DNA of 64,000 bases, taken from positions 86,008-150,007 of the forward strand of contig NZ_KB893252.1 of NCBI RefSeq assembly GCF_000374065.1. The letters run 5' to 3'. Source of the stretch: Spirosoma luteum DSM 19990. Lineage in GTDB: Bacteria > Bacteroidota > Bacteroidia > Cytophagales > Spirosomataceae. Made by a program: the position numbers and the translations under genes. Shown here piece by piece: positions 27,479 to 36,115 of this stretch (position 1 is the stretch's first letter; the number at the start of each line of letters is the position of its first letter). The notes beneath the pieces were generated by a model. The model saw only the letters and a program-made list of their open reading frames with translations, was not told the origin of the DNA and searched no databases.

Positions 27479-28360
27479 ATGAAAGATCTGATTCAGTACG
27501 CTATTCCCGGCTTCGTTATTCTGCTGGTTGCCGAGGTCATTGTAACGGCCCGGCAGCAGAAGGATTATTACGACGCCAAAGACACAGCCGGTAGCCTGGC
27601 CATGGGAATCGGCAATGTGATTGTCGGGCTTGTGGGGAAGGTTATCGTATTCGGTGCGTATACGCTCGTTTATCAACTTCGACTTTTCACGGTCGACATG
27701 ACGCAGTGGTGGGCGTGGGTCATCCTGTTTTTTGCCGACGATTTCAGCTACTACTGGTTTCACCGAATCAGCCACAGCAGCCGGTATTTCTGGGCATCGC
27801 ACGTGGTACACCATTCCTCCATGAAGTACAACCTCGGCACGGCCCTGCGCCAGACCTGGACGGGCAACCTGTCGGGGGCGTTCATCTTCTGGATCTGGCT
27901 ACCGCTGGTTGGCTTTTCGCCGGTGGCCATCATGACCATGCAGGCTATTAGTTTGCTGTATCAATTCTGGATTCATACGGAACACATCAACCGGCTTCCG
28001 GTACCCATCGAGTTTATTTTCAATACTCCCTCCCACCACCGGGTGCATCACGGGTCAGATTTGGATTATCTGGATAAGAATCACGCGGGGGTGCTCATCA
28101 TCTGGGATCGGATGTTCGGTACGTTTGAGCCGGAACGTCACCGCCCAACGTACGGCCTGACGACCAATATCAACTCCCACAATCCTGTTCGTATTGCCTT
28201 TCATGAGTGGGCAGCCATTGGGCAGGATATTCGCCGGTCCGGGTCATGGCAAGCGGCAGTAGGGTATCTGTTCGGCCCTCCCGGCTGGAGCCATGACGGC
28301 TCCCGAAAAACGACGAAACAGCTTAGAAATGGGCAGAGAGCCCATGACAAACAGGGTTAA
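27479..28360 (+). CDS. Sterol desaturase / fatty acid hydroxylase family membrane protein
   Basis: This di-iron membrane enzyme family hydroxylates or desaturates lipids. Several membrane helices are present, and the eight-His pattern is clear: HRISH near 98, HVVHH near 111 and the distal HHRVHH near 188. The final 30 residues are polar. The 293-residue length fits the family. It follows the rho terminator and is probably a single-gene unit. The lipid substrate (sterol-like, sphingolipid or fatty acid) cannot be told from sequence. Confidence 0.9.
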   Translation: MKDLIQYAIPGFVILLVAEVIVTARQQKDYYDAKDTAGSLAMGIGNVIVGLVGKVIVFGAYTLVYQLRLFTVDMTQWWAWVILFFADDFSYYWFHRISHSSRYFWASHVVHHSSMKYNLGTALRQTWTGNLSGAFIFWIWLPLVGFSPVAIMTMQAISLLYQFWIHTEHINRLPVPIEFIFNTPSHHRVHHGSDLDYLDKNHAGVLIIWDRMFGTFEPERHRPTYGLTTNINSHNPVRIAFHEWAAIGQDIRRSGSWQAAVGYLFGPPGWSHDGSRKTTKQLRNGQRAHDKQG

Positions 28361-28521
28361 AATCATATTATCAGGCATCAGAAGAACTGCGTGCCGGTCG
28401 ATTGATTCAGCAATTGAGGCACATTTAAGATGTTAATAATCAGAAAGATATAATCCACGAATAACCTCAGGGGTTAGCCATCCGTAAACTAACAACTCCT
28501 ATTTCTGGTTTTCAGGGCATT

Positions 28522-29241
28522 ATGCTCTCGGCTTGCCTGCTCTTTTTTTCGCTCCTGACGGTCTGGCCCGACTCGGTTGCCCCTTTGGATACCCACCGGT
28601 CGGTACACTTCGGGCTGAAGCCAGCTTTTAACCTCGACTTTCGGGATTCATTCCTTGAGCAGCAGCATGTTAACGTCTGGGGCGTTAATGCAGGTATTGA
28701 ATACGGCCCAAAACGGCATCAGTTGACGCTGGGTTATTACTGGATTAACTATGGCACCTACCTGCGACTGATTGACTGGCGACGCGATGCCGCCCGGCGC
28801 ATCAATCTGGGGTATTACACCCGCACGGATTTGTGGTATATGAGTCTACTTTACTGGTGGAACCTGACGAACAATAAGCGATGGAAGGTTAGCATACCGG
28901 TGGAAGTTGGCGGTGGTGTTGCCTATGCCATACCCCTCAACTTACAGCAGGATATTCCCGTTGACCGAAGCCGGCGGGATTTCTTCGTGCCCGTTCAGGC
29001 TGGTGCTTACGGCCAGTGGAAAGCAACCCGCTGGGTGGGTCTGAGTGCTCAGCTAGGCTACCGCGTATCAGTCTTCCAGACGGCTATCGACCAGAATTTC
29101 AATGGCACCTATTACAGCATTGGCGTAACGATTTATCCGGCTCTGGTAACGGATTTGTGGCGGTGGGTCAGGAAAAAAGAGCGCATCTCTCCCCTGCATC
29201 CACCCCACCCACGCGAAGCAAAACCGCTTAAAACCCCGTAG
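28522..29241 (+). CDS. Predicted outer membrane beta-barrel protein of unknown function
   Basis: The first 20 residues are a signal peptide (MLSACLLFFSLLTVW). The rest shows alternating hydrophobic and aromatic residues in short strands (HQLTLGYYWINYGTYLRL, LWYMSLLYWW, VGLSAQLGYRVSVF, GTYYSIGVTIYPAL) typical of small beta-barrels. The last 25 residues are charged and Pro-rich. I do not recognise a specific family. Its 3' end overlaps the convergent GNAT gene by 14 bp. Confidence 0.7.
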   Translation: MLSACLLFFSLLTVWPDSVAPLDTHRSVHFGLKPAFNLDFRDSFLEQQHVNVWGVNAGIEYGPKRHQLTLGYYWINYGTYLRLIDWRRDAARRINLGYYTRTDLWYMSLLYWWNLTNNKRWKVSIPVEVGGGVAYAIPLNLQQDIPVDRSRRDFFVPVQAGAYGQWKATRWVGLSAQLGYRVSVFQTAIDQNFNGTYYSIGVTIYPALVTDLWRWVRKKERISPLHPPHPREAKPLKTP

Positions 29242-29533
29242 AGGTATAAGCCGTTGATACGACCCGATTCCAGTCGGGATGGCGTTTGATATAGGTCGAA
29301 ATAAATGGACAAGCCGCCACTATTTTCAGGTTGTTCTGCTCCACATACTGCAACACACCCTCAACCAGGTGAGAGCCAACACCCTGCCCTTCCAGACTTT
29401 CGTCGACTTCGGTATGTACCAGTGCGAGCGTTTCGTCGTCAACAGTCTGATAATTAACAATGGATAATTTACCCTCCGTATCCAGTTCGAAGCGGTGCCG
29501 GTGGGCATTGTTTTTAACGGGCGTTGTGTTCAT
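29228..29533 (-). CDS. Small GNAT-like N-acetyltransferase (GCN5-related, YidJ type)
   Basis: The 101-residue protein is the short GCN5-related acetyltransferase type. The acetyl-CoA loop EGQGVGSHLVEGVLQYV is present, followed by CPFISTYIKRHPDW. The substrate is unknown in this family. Its 3' end overlaps the convergent beta-barrel gene by 14 bp. Confidence 0.88.
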   Translation of the reverse strand: MNTTPVKNNAHRHRFELDTEGKLSIVNYQTVDDETLALVHTEVDESLEGQGVGSHLVEGVLQYVEQNNLKIVAACPFISTYIKRHPDWNRVVSTAYTSTGF

Positions 29534-29631
29534 GTAGTTTGGGGCCTTTGTTATTCCCTTTACACCAAAAAAGGCCTACTTGTTCAAATGAACTGAGTTA
29601 ATTTGCGTTGAAGTTCTTCCTCGTTTTACCC

Positions 29632-30591
29632 ATGAACCGTCTCGACCGCCTAACCGCCATACTTATTCATCTGCAAACCAAGCGGGTTGTTCGTGCGCAG
29701 GAACTGGCCAGCCGGTTCGGTATTAGTCTGCGAACCGTGTACCGCGATGTCCGGTCGCTGGAGGAAGCGGGTGTTCCTATCGGTGCCGAAGCGGGCGTTG
29801 GCTACTTCCTCACCGATTACCACCTACCGCCGGTTATGTTTACCAATGCTGAAGCCAGCGCGTTGATGATGGGCGGAAAACTGATTGAGAAGTGGACGGA
29901 TGAATCCGTACAAACCGAATTTACCTCCGCCCTGTTCAAGATAAAATCCGTGCTGAAACGCCCCGACCAGGAGCATCTGGACGATTTGGATGCGCACATC
30001 AACGTGGCCAAACCAACCCATCGAAAGCCCCACGCTACTGGGTTGCTCAATTCGCTGCAACAGGCCATTGCCCGTCGTCATGTACTGGCGATTCACTATC
30101 ACTCGCACTACAACGATGCTGAAACCCAGCGCGAGGTAGAACCCGTAGGACTTTATCATGCCCACATGGCCTGGCATCTGATTGGGTACTGCCGTACCCG
30201 TCAGGACTACCGCGATTTCCGGGTCGACCGCATTCGCCAGCTCACCGATACCGAACAGCCGTTTTCGCGCCGGGACCGACTCTCGTTACAGGAATACCTC
30301 GACCGGGTTGGCAAAAGGGATATGCCCGTTACCGAAGTCATTCTTGTTTTTCAGAAATCGGTCGTGCGCCACCTACAGGAGCAAAAGTATGGTTTTGGCT
30401 TTCAGGATGAAGTCGATCTGGGCGACCGGGTTCGGATGCGGTTCCAGACTCCCTGGGAGGAAGGTGTGGCCCGCTGGCTGCTCATGTTTGGCAATAAAGT
30501 GACGATTGAAGAACCCGAATCGCTGCAAATTCGGATGCAGACGCTGGTAGAGGGGTTGCAGGACCATTACGCCGAAAAAGTAAGCAACTGA
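29632..30591 (+). CDS. WYL-domain HTH transcriptional regulator (YafY-like)
   Basis: An N-terminal winged helix (NRLDRLTAILIHLQTKRVVRAQELASRFGISLRTVYRDV) precedes a WYL domain (about 140-220, LAIHYHSHYNDAETQREVEPVGLYHAHMAWHLIGYCR) and a C-terminal WCX-like domain. WYL domains sense ligands, often nucleic acids or nucleotides, and many members regulate DNA-damage or defence genes, but no such operon is adjacent here. The frame is open from TTG at 29608; I choose the ATG at 29632, where the HTH starts. Confidence 0.9.
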   Translation: MNRLDRLTAILIHLQTKRVVRAQELASRFGISLRTVYRDVRSLEEAGVPIGAEAGVGYFLTDYHLPPVMFTNAEASALMMGGKLIEKWTDESVQTEFTSALFKIKSVLKRPDQEHLDDLDAHINVAKPTHRKPHATGLLNSLQQAIARRHVLAIHYHSHYNDAETQREVEPVGLYHAHMAWHLIGYCRTRQDYRDFRVDRIRQLTDTEQPFSRRDRLSLQEYLDRVGKRDMPVTEVILVFQKSVVRHLQEQKYGFGFQDEVDLGDRVRMRFQTPWEEGVARWLLMFGNKVTIEEPESLQIRMQTLVEGLQDHYAEKVSN

Positions 30592-30651
30592 CTCCTGCCT
30601 CTCTGTCATCTGCCCTATAGCAGACGAATAAACAGTTTTACCCGTTACGCA

Positions 30652-30711
30652 GGCGGTTTCTCCACCGTTACCAATGGCGAGGGTCAGTATTCAATTCCGG
30701 GAACTAGCTAA
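30652..30711 (+). pseudogene. Possible remnant of a carboxypeptidase-regulatory-like (TonB-receptor N-terminal) segment
   Basis: One frame reads GGFSTVTNGEGQYSIPG before a stop at 30709. This resembles the TDxxGxYSI turn of the CarboxypepD_reg-like domain in SusC/TonB receptors. No flanking domain is intact. The match is short, so this is a weak call. Confidence 0.25.
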
Positions 30712-30833
30712 GAACGGGCTGAAATACGGTTTAACACGATACGGAGTGGCCAGATCGAAGTACGTTTTGGGTATGCGCCGAATCAACACCGTAGCGCACT
30801 AAATTCTTCAGGTTGCCGGTAAAGACACCAGCG

Positions 30834-31244
30834 TCACTTCAGTTTATTTCCTTTGTACTCGTAGAATCTGGTATCCATACCACTGCTCATAACCAACTCT
30901 CCGCCATCCGTTATGGCCGTTTGTCCCTGATTAAAAACCAGCACAGTGGCTAATCCTACATACAGACGGCCAGTAGCATCCATCGAGTTGAAGCTGGGCA
31001 ATGGCGCCTTTTTCCGACTGGTAATCAGCAATCCGGTATCCTCCCGTTTACTCACGTCAAGGGTGTCCACATAGGACGCAAAAACCTCTTTCGTCTGGAA
31101 GTTTCCAACCGTCACGTTACAAACGTACAAGCCAACACGGGCGTCGTGCGGGTCAACGACAGGTGTGACGTCTGATTTTGTCTGACAATTCACGCTGCCT
31201 AGCGCAATAATTCCTGCAACCCATACTTGTGAAAGCGTTTTCAT
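30834..31244 (-). CDS. Small secreted or lipoprotein of unknown function
   Basis: A hydrophobic N-terminus (MKTLSQVWVAGIIALGSVNC) ends at a Cys near residue 20, consistent with a lipoprotein although the lipobox (GSVNC) is not canonical. The remaining about 115 residues are beta-rich (VGLYVCNVTVGNFQTKEVFASYVDTLDVS). I do not recognise the family. It stands alone between the WYL regulator and the acyl-CoA dehydrogenase. Confidence 0.7.
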   Translation of the reverse strand: MKTLSQVWVAGIIALGSVNCQTKSDVTPVVDPHDARVGLYVCNVTVGNFQTKEVFASYVDTLDVSKREDTGLLITSRKKAPLPSFNSMDATGRLYVGLATVLVFNQGQTAITDGGELVMSSGMDTRFYEYKGNKLK

Positions 31245-31366
31245 AAGTAATAAGGATTATATGTTGTACAGTTTAAAGCACTTCTACGTTTCTGCCTACC
31301 TTATTATACCGTAACTCGCTGTGTCAATAACTCTCTGACGTAGTGCCTAACTACCCATATAACCAT

Positions 31367-32575
31367 TTACTTGAACGCCGGAATACCCGTAATGTCGGCA
31401 CCCAGAATCAGTAGTTGAATATCGTGGGTTCCCTCGTAGGTGCTCACCGATTCGAGGTTCATCAGGTGGCGCATAATCGGGTATTCGCCGGAGATGCCCA
31501 TAGCGCCCAGAATCTGGCGGGCATCGCGGGCCACGTTCAGGGCTATTTCAACGTTGTTTCGCTTGGCGAGTGAAATTTGCGCGTTGGTAGCCCGGCCCTC
31601 ATTCATCAGGGTGCCCAGCCGCCAGCACAGGAGTTGCGCCTTGGTAATCTCGGTCAGCATTTCGGCCAGCTTTTTTTGTACCAACTGGAAACTGGCAATG
31701 GGTTTGTTGAACTGAATGCGTTCCAGGGAATACCGACGGGCTACTTCGTAGCATTCCATTGCCGCGCCTACGGCTCCCCAGCTAATGCCATAACGCGCCT
31801 GTTCCAGGCACTTCAAGGCACTTTTGAGCCCAAAAGCGTTAGGCAGCATGTTTGCTTTGGGCACCTGTACATCCTGAAAAACCATCTCGCCGGTGGTACT
31901 GGCCCGCAGTGACCATTTGTTTTTTATCTCGGCGGTGGTAAATCCATCCATGCCCCGCTCCAGAATCAACCCCCTTATTTTACCCTGGTCGCTCCTGGCC
32001 CAGACGATGCCGATGTCGGCGATGTTTGCGTTGGTAATCCAGATTTTAGACCCGTTCAGCAGGTAGTAATCACTCCGTTCAATGAAGTTAGTCTCCATGC
32101 TGCCGGGGTCCGAGCCGTGATTGGGTTCGGTCAGGCCAAAACAGCCTATCAGCTCTCCGGTGGCCAGCCGGGGCAGGAATTTTTCTTTCTGTTCGTCGGA
32201 GCCAAACGCGTGGATGGGGTGCATTACCAGGGAGTTCTGCACCGACACGCACGACCGCATACCCGAATCACCCCGTTCAATTTCCTGCGTCATCAGGCCA
32301 TAGGAAATCTGGTCGAGTCCACCACCGCCATATTCCGTTGGAATAGTAGCGCCGAAAGCCCCAATCTTACCAAACTTCTGAACCAATTGCTTCGGAAATT
32401 CGGCACGCTGAGCGCACTCTTCCACAATGGGCGAAATCTCGCGTTTTACAAAATCGCGTACCGCCGAACGAACCAGTTTGTGTTCGGCCGTGAGCAAATC
32501 GTCGATACAATAGAAATCCGGCGACTCGAACGAGTCTGCCTTATTTCGGGGCGGGGTCATGGTTGGGGCTTGCAT
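31367..32575 (-). CDS. Acyl-CoA dehydrogenase, glutaryl-CoA dehydrogenase-like
   Basis: This FAD-dependent enzyme oxidises an acyl-CoA. The FAD/substrate motif CFGLTEPNHGSDPGS near 148 and the catalytic Glu381 in YEGTHDIQLLILG are present; the TEPNHGSD and EGTHDI...ILGADITG blocks are those of glutaryl-CoA dehydrogenases, which also decarboxylate to crotonyl-CoA in lysine and tryptophan breakdown. Length (402) fits. The ATG at 32575 is used; an ATG at 32560 is also possible. It lies 75 bp after the SPL-family gene. No electron-transfer flavoprotein genes are adjacent. Confidence 0.92.
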   Translation of the reverse strand: MQAPTMTPPRNKADSFESPDFYCIDDLLTAEHKLVRSAVRDFVKREISPIVEECAQRAEFPKQLVQKFGKIGAFGATIPTEYGGGGLDQISYGLMTQEIERGDSGMRSCVSVQNSLVMHPIHAFGSDEQKEKFLPRLATGELIGCFGLTEPNHGSDPGSMETNFIERSDYYLLNGSKIWITNANIADIGIVWARSDQGKIRGLILERGMDGFTTAEIKNKWSLRASTTGEMVFQDVQVPKANMLPNAFGLKSALKCLEQARYGISWGAVGAAMECYEVARRYSLERIQFNKPIASFQLVQKKLAEMLTEITKAQLLCWRLGTLMNEGRATNAQISLAKRNNVEIALNVARDARQILGAMGISGEYPIMRHLMNLESVSTYEGTHDIQLLILGADITGIPAFK

Positions 32576-32650
32576 AGGAAGTTAACTCAAAAGGGTGGGG
32601 CTTGTTATCGGGCAATTCTTTTTTTACTGATTTATCACTATCGTAACAGG

Positions 32651-33748
32651 CTACGTCCAGTACAGGATGGGCGCATCGGGAAACCGCTGCTGCCATTCGG
32701 TATAGAAAAAGGAACGCAGGTCCTTCATCTCGTCGGGCCGGTAGACGTACTTCACGCCCCCAAATTTATTTCGCTTCGGAGCCCGGCCCTGTTCGTCCAT
32801 GTCGAGACTCGTGTTTGGATACCACGTTTCCAGAACGGATTTACTACCGGGCGTAAACCGGTGACTGATGAACTCCACGGTCAGGTCGCACGGAAAATCG
32901 AGGGCAGCCGCTACCCGGTTCAGCAAGTCGGTGTACTGTTCACGCCAGTTTTCGACGGGCATAATGGGTGCCAGCACCACGCCCACCGGATATCCGCCCC
33001 CACCCTTTTCCCGGGGCATAGCCAGCTTCCGTAATGCCGTCAGGCGGGCCTCTATGGAAGCGGTGCCCCCTTCCAGCCGACGGGCAATACCATCCGTATT
33101 CAAACTCACTCTGGCGCGGGTACGCCCGTTGTGAGGCAACCCAAGCAGGGAATCCACCTGATCGTATTTCGTCACGAACCGCAGTTGGGTGCCGGGCCGG
33201 TTGCCAAAGTGGCGGATGCACTCGGCCAGGCCACCCGTCAGGTGCTCAATACCAATTACATCCGTGTAACAACTCACCTCAAACGTAGTAGTTTTCTCCG
33301 GTTGTTCATAAGCAGTCGTGTTAGCCAGCATCTGGGGCAGGTTGGCAAAAACCCGGGTCACTGGTGGCCCCTGCAAACTACCCGCCAGGTAGCAGTACTG
33401 ACAGTGCGCCGGACACCCTTCGGCCAGATTCATCTGCCAGTCGGCCGAGGGCGGTATGGGCTGCAACCGAAACGTACCCGGCGGGGCTTTCACCACCGCC
33501 AGCGTCTGTTTGGCATTCCGGTACGTTTGCCGGTCATCCTCCCCGCGCAGGCCCGTCAGCCGATTGGTTTTCAGGACGGTAACGGGCAGATTCAGGTCCG
33601 TGACGCGAGTATAAATCTGCTGGCCAAACGGCTCTTCGAGCGCATCGGGTGTGAACAGCACCTGCCTGGGCATCCACAAACGGGATGTCATCAGGTGGGT
33701 GTTTTTGACGGGATTGCTAATTGGTTTTTGTGTTGGCTGAGCAGACAT
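32651..33748 (-). CDS. SPL-family radical SAM protein (spore photoproduct lyase-like)
   Basis: The radical SAM cluster motif CX3CX2C is visible as Cys112, Cys116 and Cys119 (GCPAHCQYCYLAG). The 365-residue length and the order of blocks (QMNLAEGCPAHCQYCY, SCYTDVIGIEHLTGG, RFVTKYD, RVSLNTDGIARRLEGGT, CDLTVEFISHRFTPGSK) match spore photoproduct lyase. Bacteroidota do not sporulate, so its substrate in this lineage is unclear; repair of UV-damaged DNA is possible but unproven. It lies upstream of the acyl-CoA dehydrogenase on the same strand. Confidence 0.88.
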   Translation of the reverse strand: MSAQPTQKPISNPVKNTHLMTSRLWMPRQVLFTPDALEEPFGQQIYTRVTDLNLPVTVLKTNRLTGLRGEDDRQTYRNAKQTLAVVKAPPGTFRLQPIPPSADWQMNLAEGCPAHCQYCYLAGSLQGPPVTRVFANLPQMLANTTAYEQPEKTTTFEVSCYTDVIGIEHLTGGLAECIRHFGNRPGTQLRFVTKYDQVDSLLGLPHNGRTRARVSLNTDGIARRLEGGTASIEARLTALRKLAMPREKGGGGYPVGVVLAPIMPVENWREQYTDLLNRVAAALDFPCDLTVEFISHRFTPGSKSVLETWYPNTSLDMDEQGRAPKRNKFGGVKYVYRPDEMKDLRSFFYTEWQQRFPDAPILYWT

Positions 33749-33935
33749 AGGTACAGGACTAAACGTACTGGATCAGATTGATCTTTACTACATAAAGAAC
33801 AAAACCAACCGTACTTTAATTCTGTCAATCCCCCCTAATACCCCATCTCAAGTCATTCAATATCAACGACTTACAAACTATTTTAAGCCTACTGGATATC
33901 CGCTCAGAAAATGAGTAGTAGCTTGCTACCCTGCA

Positions 33936-35903
33936 TTATTTCGCAGCCTTTTTGCCCTGCTGCAACAGCCAGCCAGCCAGCTCTTTAGCCGCGCTGAAGT
34001 TGGCGTATTCGGCCGGTATCCGCCGACCATCCACGTACTCATTATACAACCAGGGGTCACCCACGGCAAAGACGGTTCCTTTCCCCACGTGGGCTACGGC
34101 CATAATTACATCGCCCTTGTCGGTCACTACGGCTCGGGCGGGGGATTTCACCTGGATGGGTGCCAGTTCCTTGATGTACACAGTGCGGGTTTGGGGAAAG
34201 ATGGCATTCGGCGCAATGTGAATGGTTCCCTGTTCCCATTTTGTTCCCTGCACCATGTTGCGGTTTTCGGGCAGAAACTTCATCCCAAACTGAGCCGCCA
34301 GTTGATTAAAATGAACGTGCTCGCCATTAGCGGTGTCATTAGCCATCATCACCAGCGTTCCTCCTGCTGCTACCCAGTCGGAAATCGCCTTGCTATCGGC
34401 CGGGCTGATATAATTGGGGTTCGGCGTTTCTTTGGGGGTATCGGGGTCAACGATGATGTAGACACTGACGTCTTTTAAGGAAGCCGCCGTTGGTGGTCCG
34501 GAAACGGTAGCCGTTTTTGCGCCCAGATCGCGAAAAATGGTCCCCCACCAGTAGAAACCGGAATGCTGCCGGTCGTCCCAGGTGTAGTGAAATACTTCCT
34601 CCCCGGTCGTGCCGTCGGTGCGGACCGATCCTTTGCGCGATTCGTGGTTGAAGTAATTATCCACCGCTACCACCTTACCTTTACCGGGCTTACTATCGCT
34701 GGCAATCTCCATCTCGACGCTGGCCATGATGAATGGGCCAACGCCTTTCAAATCGTCCTGCCGCAAGGGTTCACTCAGGTAATAGGCGTAACTGCCATCG
34801 CGGTAGGGATTCCCGCCCAAACCGCTTACCAGTACGGTTTTTTCCAGGTGAATCATCCCCTTTTCGTCCGTCGTAATAAATTTCTTCAGCATCCCCTCGT
34901 ACCCTTTACGGGCCGATGCCAGCATGGAAGCGGGCAAGTAGCCCATCCGCACGCCTTTTGCCGTTGCGTAGACGAACATACCCGTTCCCGAGGCTTCGAG
35001 GTAGTTTCCCTTTCCCCCGGCCCGGTCTGTAACCTGATACCAGCAGCCCGATTTTGGGTCCTGGTACTTGAGAATGGCGGGGATGGTGCGTTGCAAAATC
35101 GTGACCAACTCCCCCCGGCGCGGGTGCGATTCTGGAACGTAGTCCAGCACATCGACCAGGGCCATCACATACCAGCCTATGGCCCGACTCCAGAAATTAG
35201 GAGACTGCCCCGTTTCCTTATTGGCCCATTTCTGCTCCCGGCTTTCGTCCCAGCCGTGGTAGAGGAGACCCGTCCGGGCATCGCGGCCGTGCTTTTCCAT
35301 CCACACAAACTGGTTAATGATATCGTCGAACGATTTACCCGATGGTTCGTACAGACTGGTATACTCAGCATAAAAAGGCTCGGCCATGTACAGGCCATCC
35401 AGCCACATCTGATACGGATACCGCTTCTTGTGCCAAAAACCACCCTCGTTGGTGCGGGGCTGCTGCGTTAACTGCTGCCGAAGCAAATCGGCGGCTTTCC
35501 GGTATTTTTCCTTACCGGGCAACGATTGCTGCGCCAGCATCAGCAACGCCCGGCCGGGGGTTACGAAATCAATATTAAAGTCATCCAGTTTGTAGGTTCG
35601 GATGCCCCCATCGGGGGTAACGTACCGGTCCATATTTTTCGGGATGTACTGGAAGTAACGGTCGTCGGCAGTTCGATACCATACCTGCCCGATGGCTTGA
35701 AGAATCAATCCCATCTCGTACTCCCAACGGGCATCTTTACCTTCTTTTACGTACGCAATCGAATCAGCATGAGTGGCCATAATCGTAGCGACCATCCGCT
35801 GCGACCAGGGCTTGTTTTTTTCAGTTGGCTGCGTCATTGACTGAGCCAGCAATAGCTGACCAAGGAGCATTAGCCCACCCACTAAATAGATCGTTCGTTT
35901 CAT
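33936..35903 (-). CDS. GH88/GH105 unsaturated rhamnogalacturonyl hydrolase fused to a DUF4350 domain
   Basis: After a signal peptide (MKRTIYLVGGLMLLGQLLLAQ) the region of about 30-385 is an alpha/alpha-barrel of the GH88/GH105 type (WYRTADDRYFQYI..., YPYQMWLDGLYMAEPFYAEY, WSRAIGWYVMALVDVLDY, YLEASGTGMFVYA), which cleaves unsaturated galacturonyl residues left by pectin lyases. Residues of about 400-650 form a second domain of DUF4350/ThuA-like type (VSVYIIVDPDTPKETPNPNYI, WVAAGGTLVMMANDTAN, VAHVGKGTVFAVGDPWLYNEY). The fusion is common in Bacteroidota. It is a single gene without SusC/SusD neighbours. It should act in the periplasm. Confidence 0.9.
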   Translation of the reverse strand: MKRTIYLVGGLMLLGQLLLAQSMTQPTEKNKPWSQRMVATIMATHADSIAYVKEGKDARWEYEMGLILQAIGQVWYRTADDRYFQYIPKNMDRYVTPDGGIRTYKLDDFNIDFVTPGRALLMLAQQSLPGKEKYRKAADLLRQQLTQQPRTNEGGFWHKKRYPYQMWLDGLYMAEPFYAEYTSLYEPSGKSFDDIINQFVWMEKHGRDARTGLLYHGWDESREQKWANKETGQSPNFWSRAIGWYVMALVDVLDYVPESHPRRGELVTILQRTIPAILKYQDPKSGCWYQVTDRAGGKGNYLEASGTGMFVYATAKGVRMGYLPASMLASARKGYEGMLKKFITTDEKGMIHLEKTVLVSGLGGNPYRDGSYAYYLSEPLRQDDLKGVGPFIMASVEMEIASDSKPGKGKVVAVDNYFNHESRKGSVRTDGTTGEEVFHYTWDDRQHSGFYWWGTIFRDLGAKTATVSGPPTAASLKDVSVYIIVDPDTPKETPNPNYISPADSKAISDWVAAGGTLVMMANDTANGEHVHFNQLAAQFGMKFLPENRNMVQGTKWEQGTIHIAPNAIFPQTRTVYIKELAPIQVKSPARAVVTDKGDVIMAVAHVGKGTVFAVGDPWLYNEYVDGRRIPAEYANFSAAKELAGWLLQQGKKAAK

Positions 35904-36115
35904 TTTTTCCCTGCTTGCTAGATTATACAGCCAATTTTACCAAAATTCTACTGTCAAGAGAGAGCTAATTGAACCGATAGTATACCCGTTGTCCGTTAAA
36001 TAACGAGTATAGAAAAAGCAAAAGAACCCAAAACAAGGTCCAGCTGTTTCACCCTTAAAGCGACTTCTGGAAACCGCTTTATTGATTCTGCCGGATAGAA
36101 ACCGGCCTTACACGC

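Noticed and set aside
32117..33034. A 305-codon plus-strand frame opposite the acyl-CoA dehydrogenase and SPL genes
   Set aside because: It spans two well-supported minus-strand genes and has no recognisable domain.
34563..35471. A 302-codon plus-strand frame opposite the GH88 gene
   Set aside because: It lies entirely opposite a gene with clear family motifs, shows no motif of its own, and reflects codon bias of the real gene.
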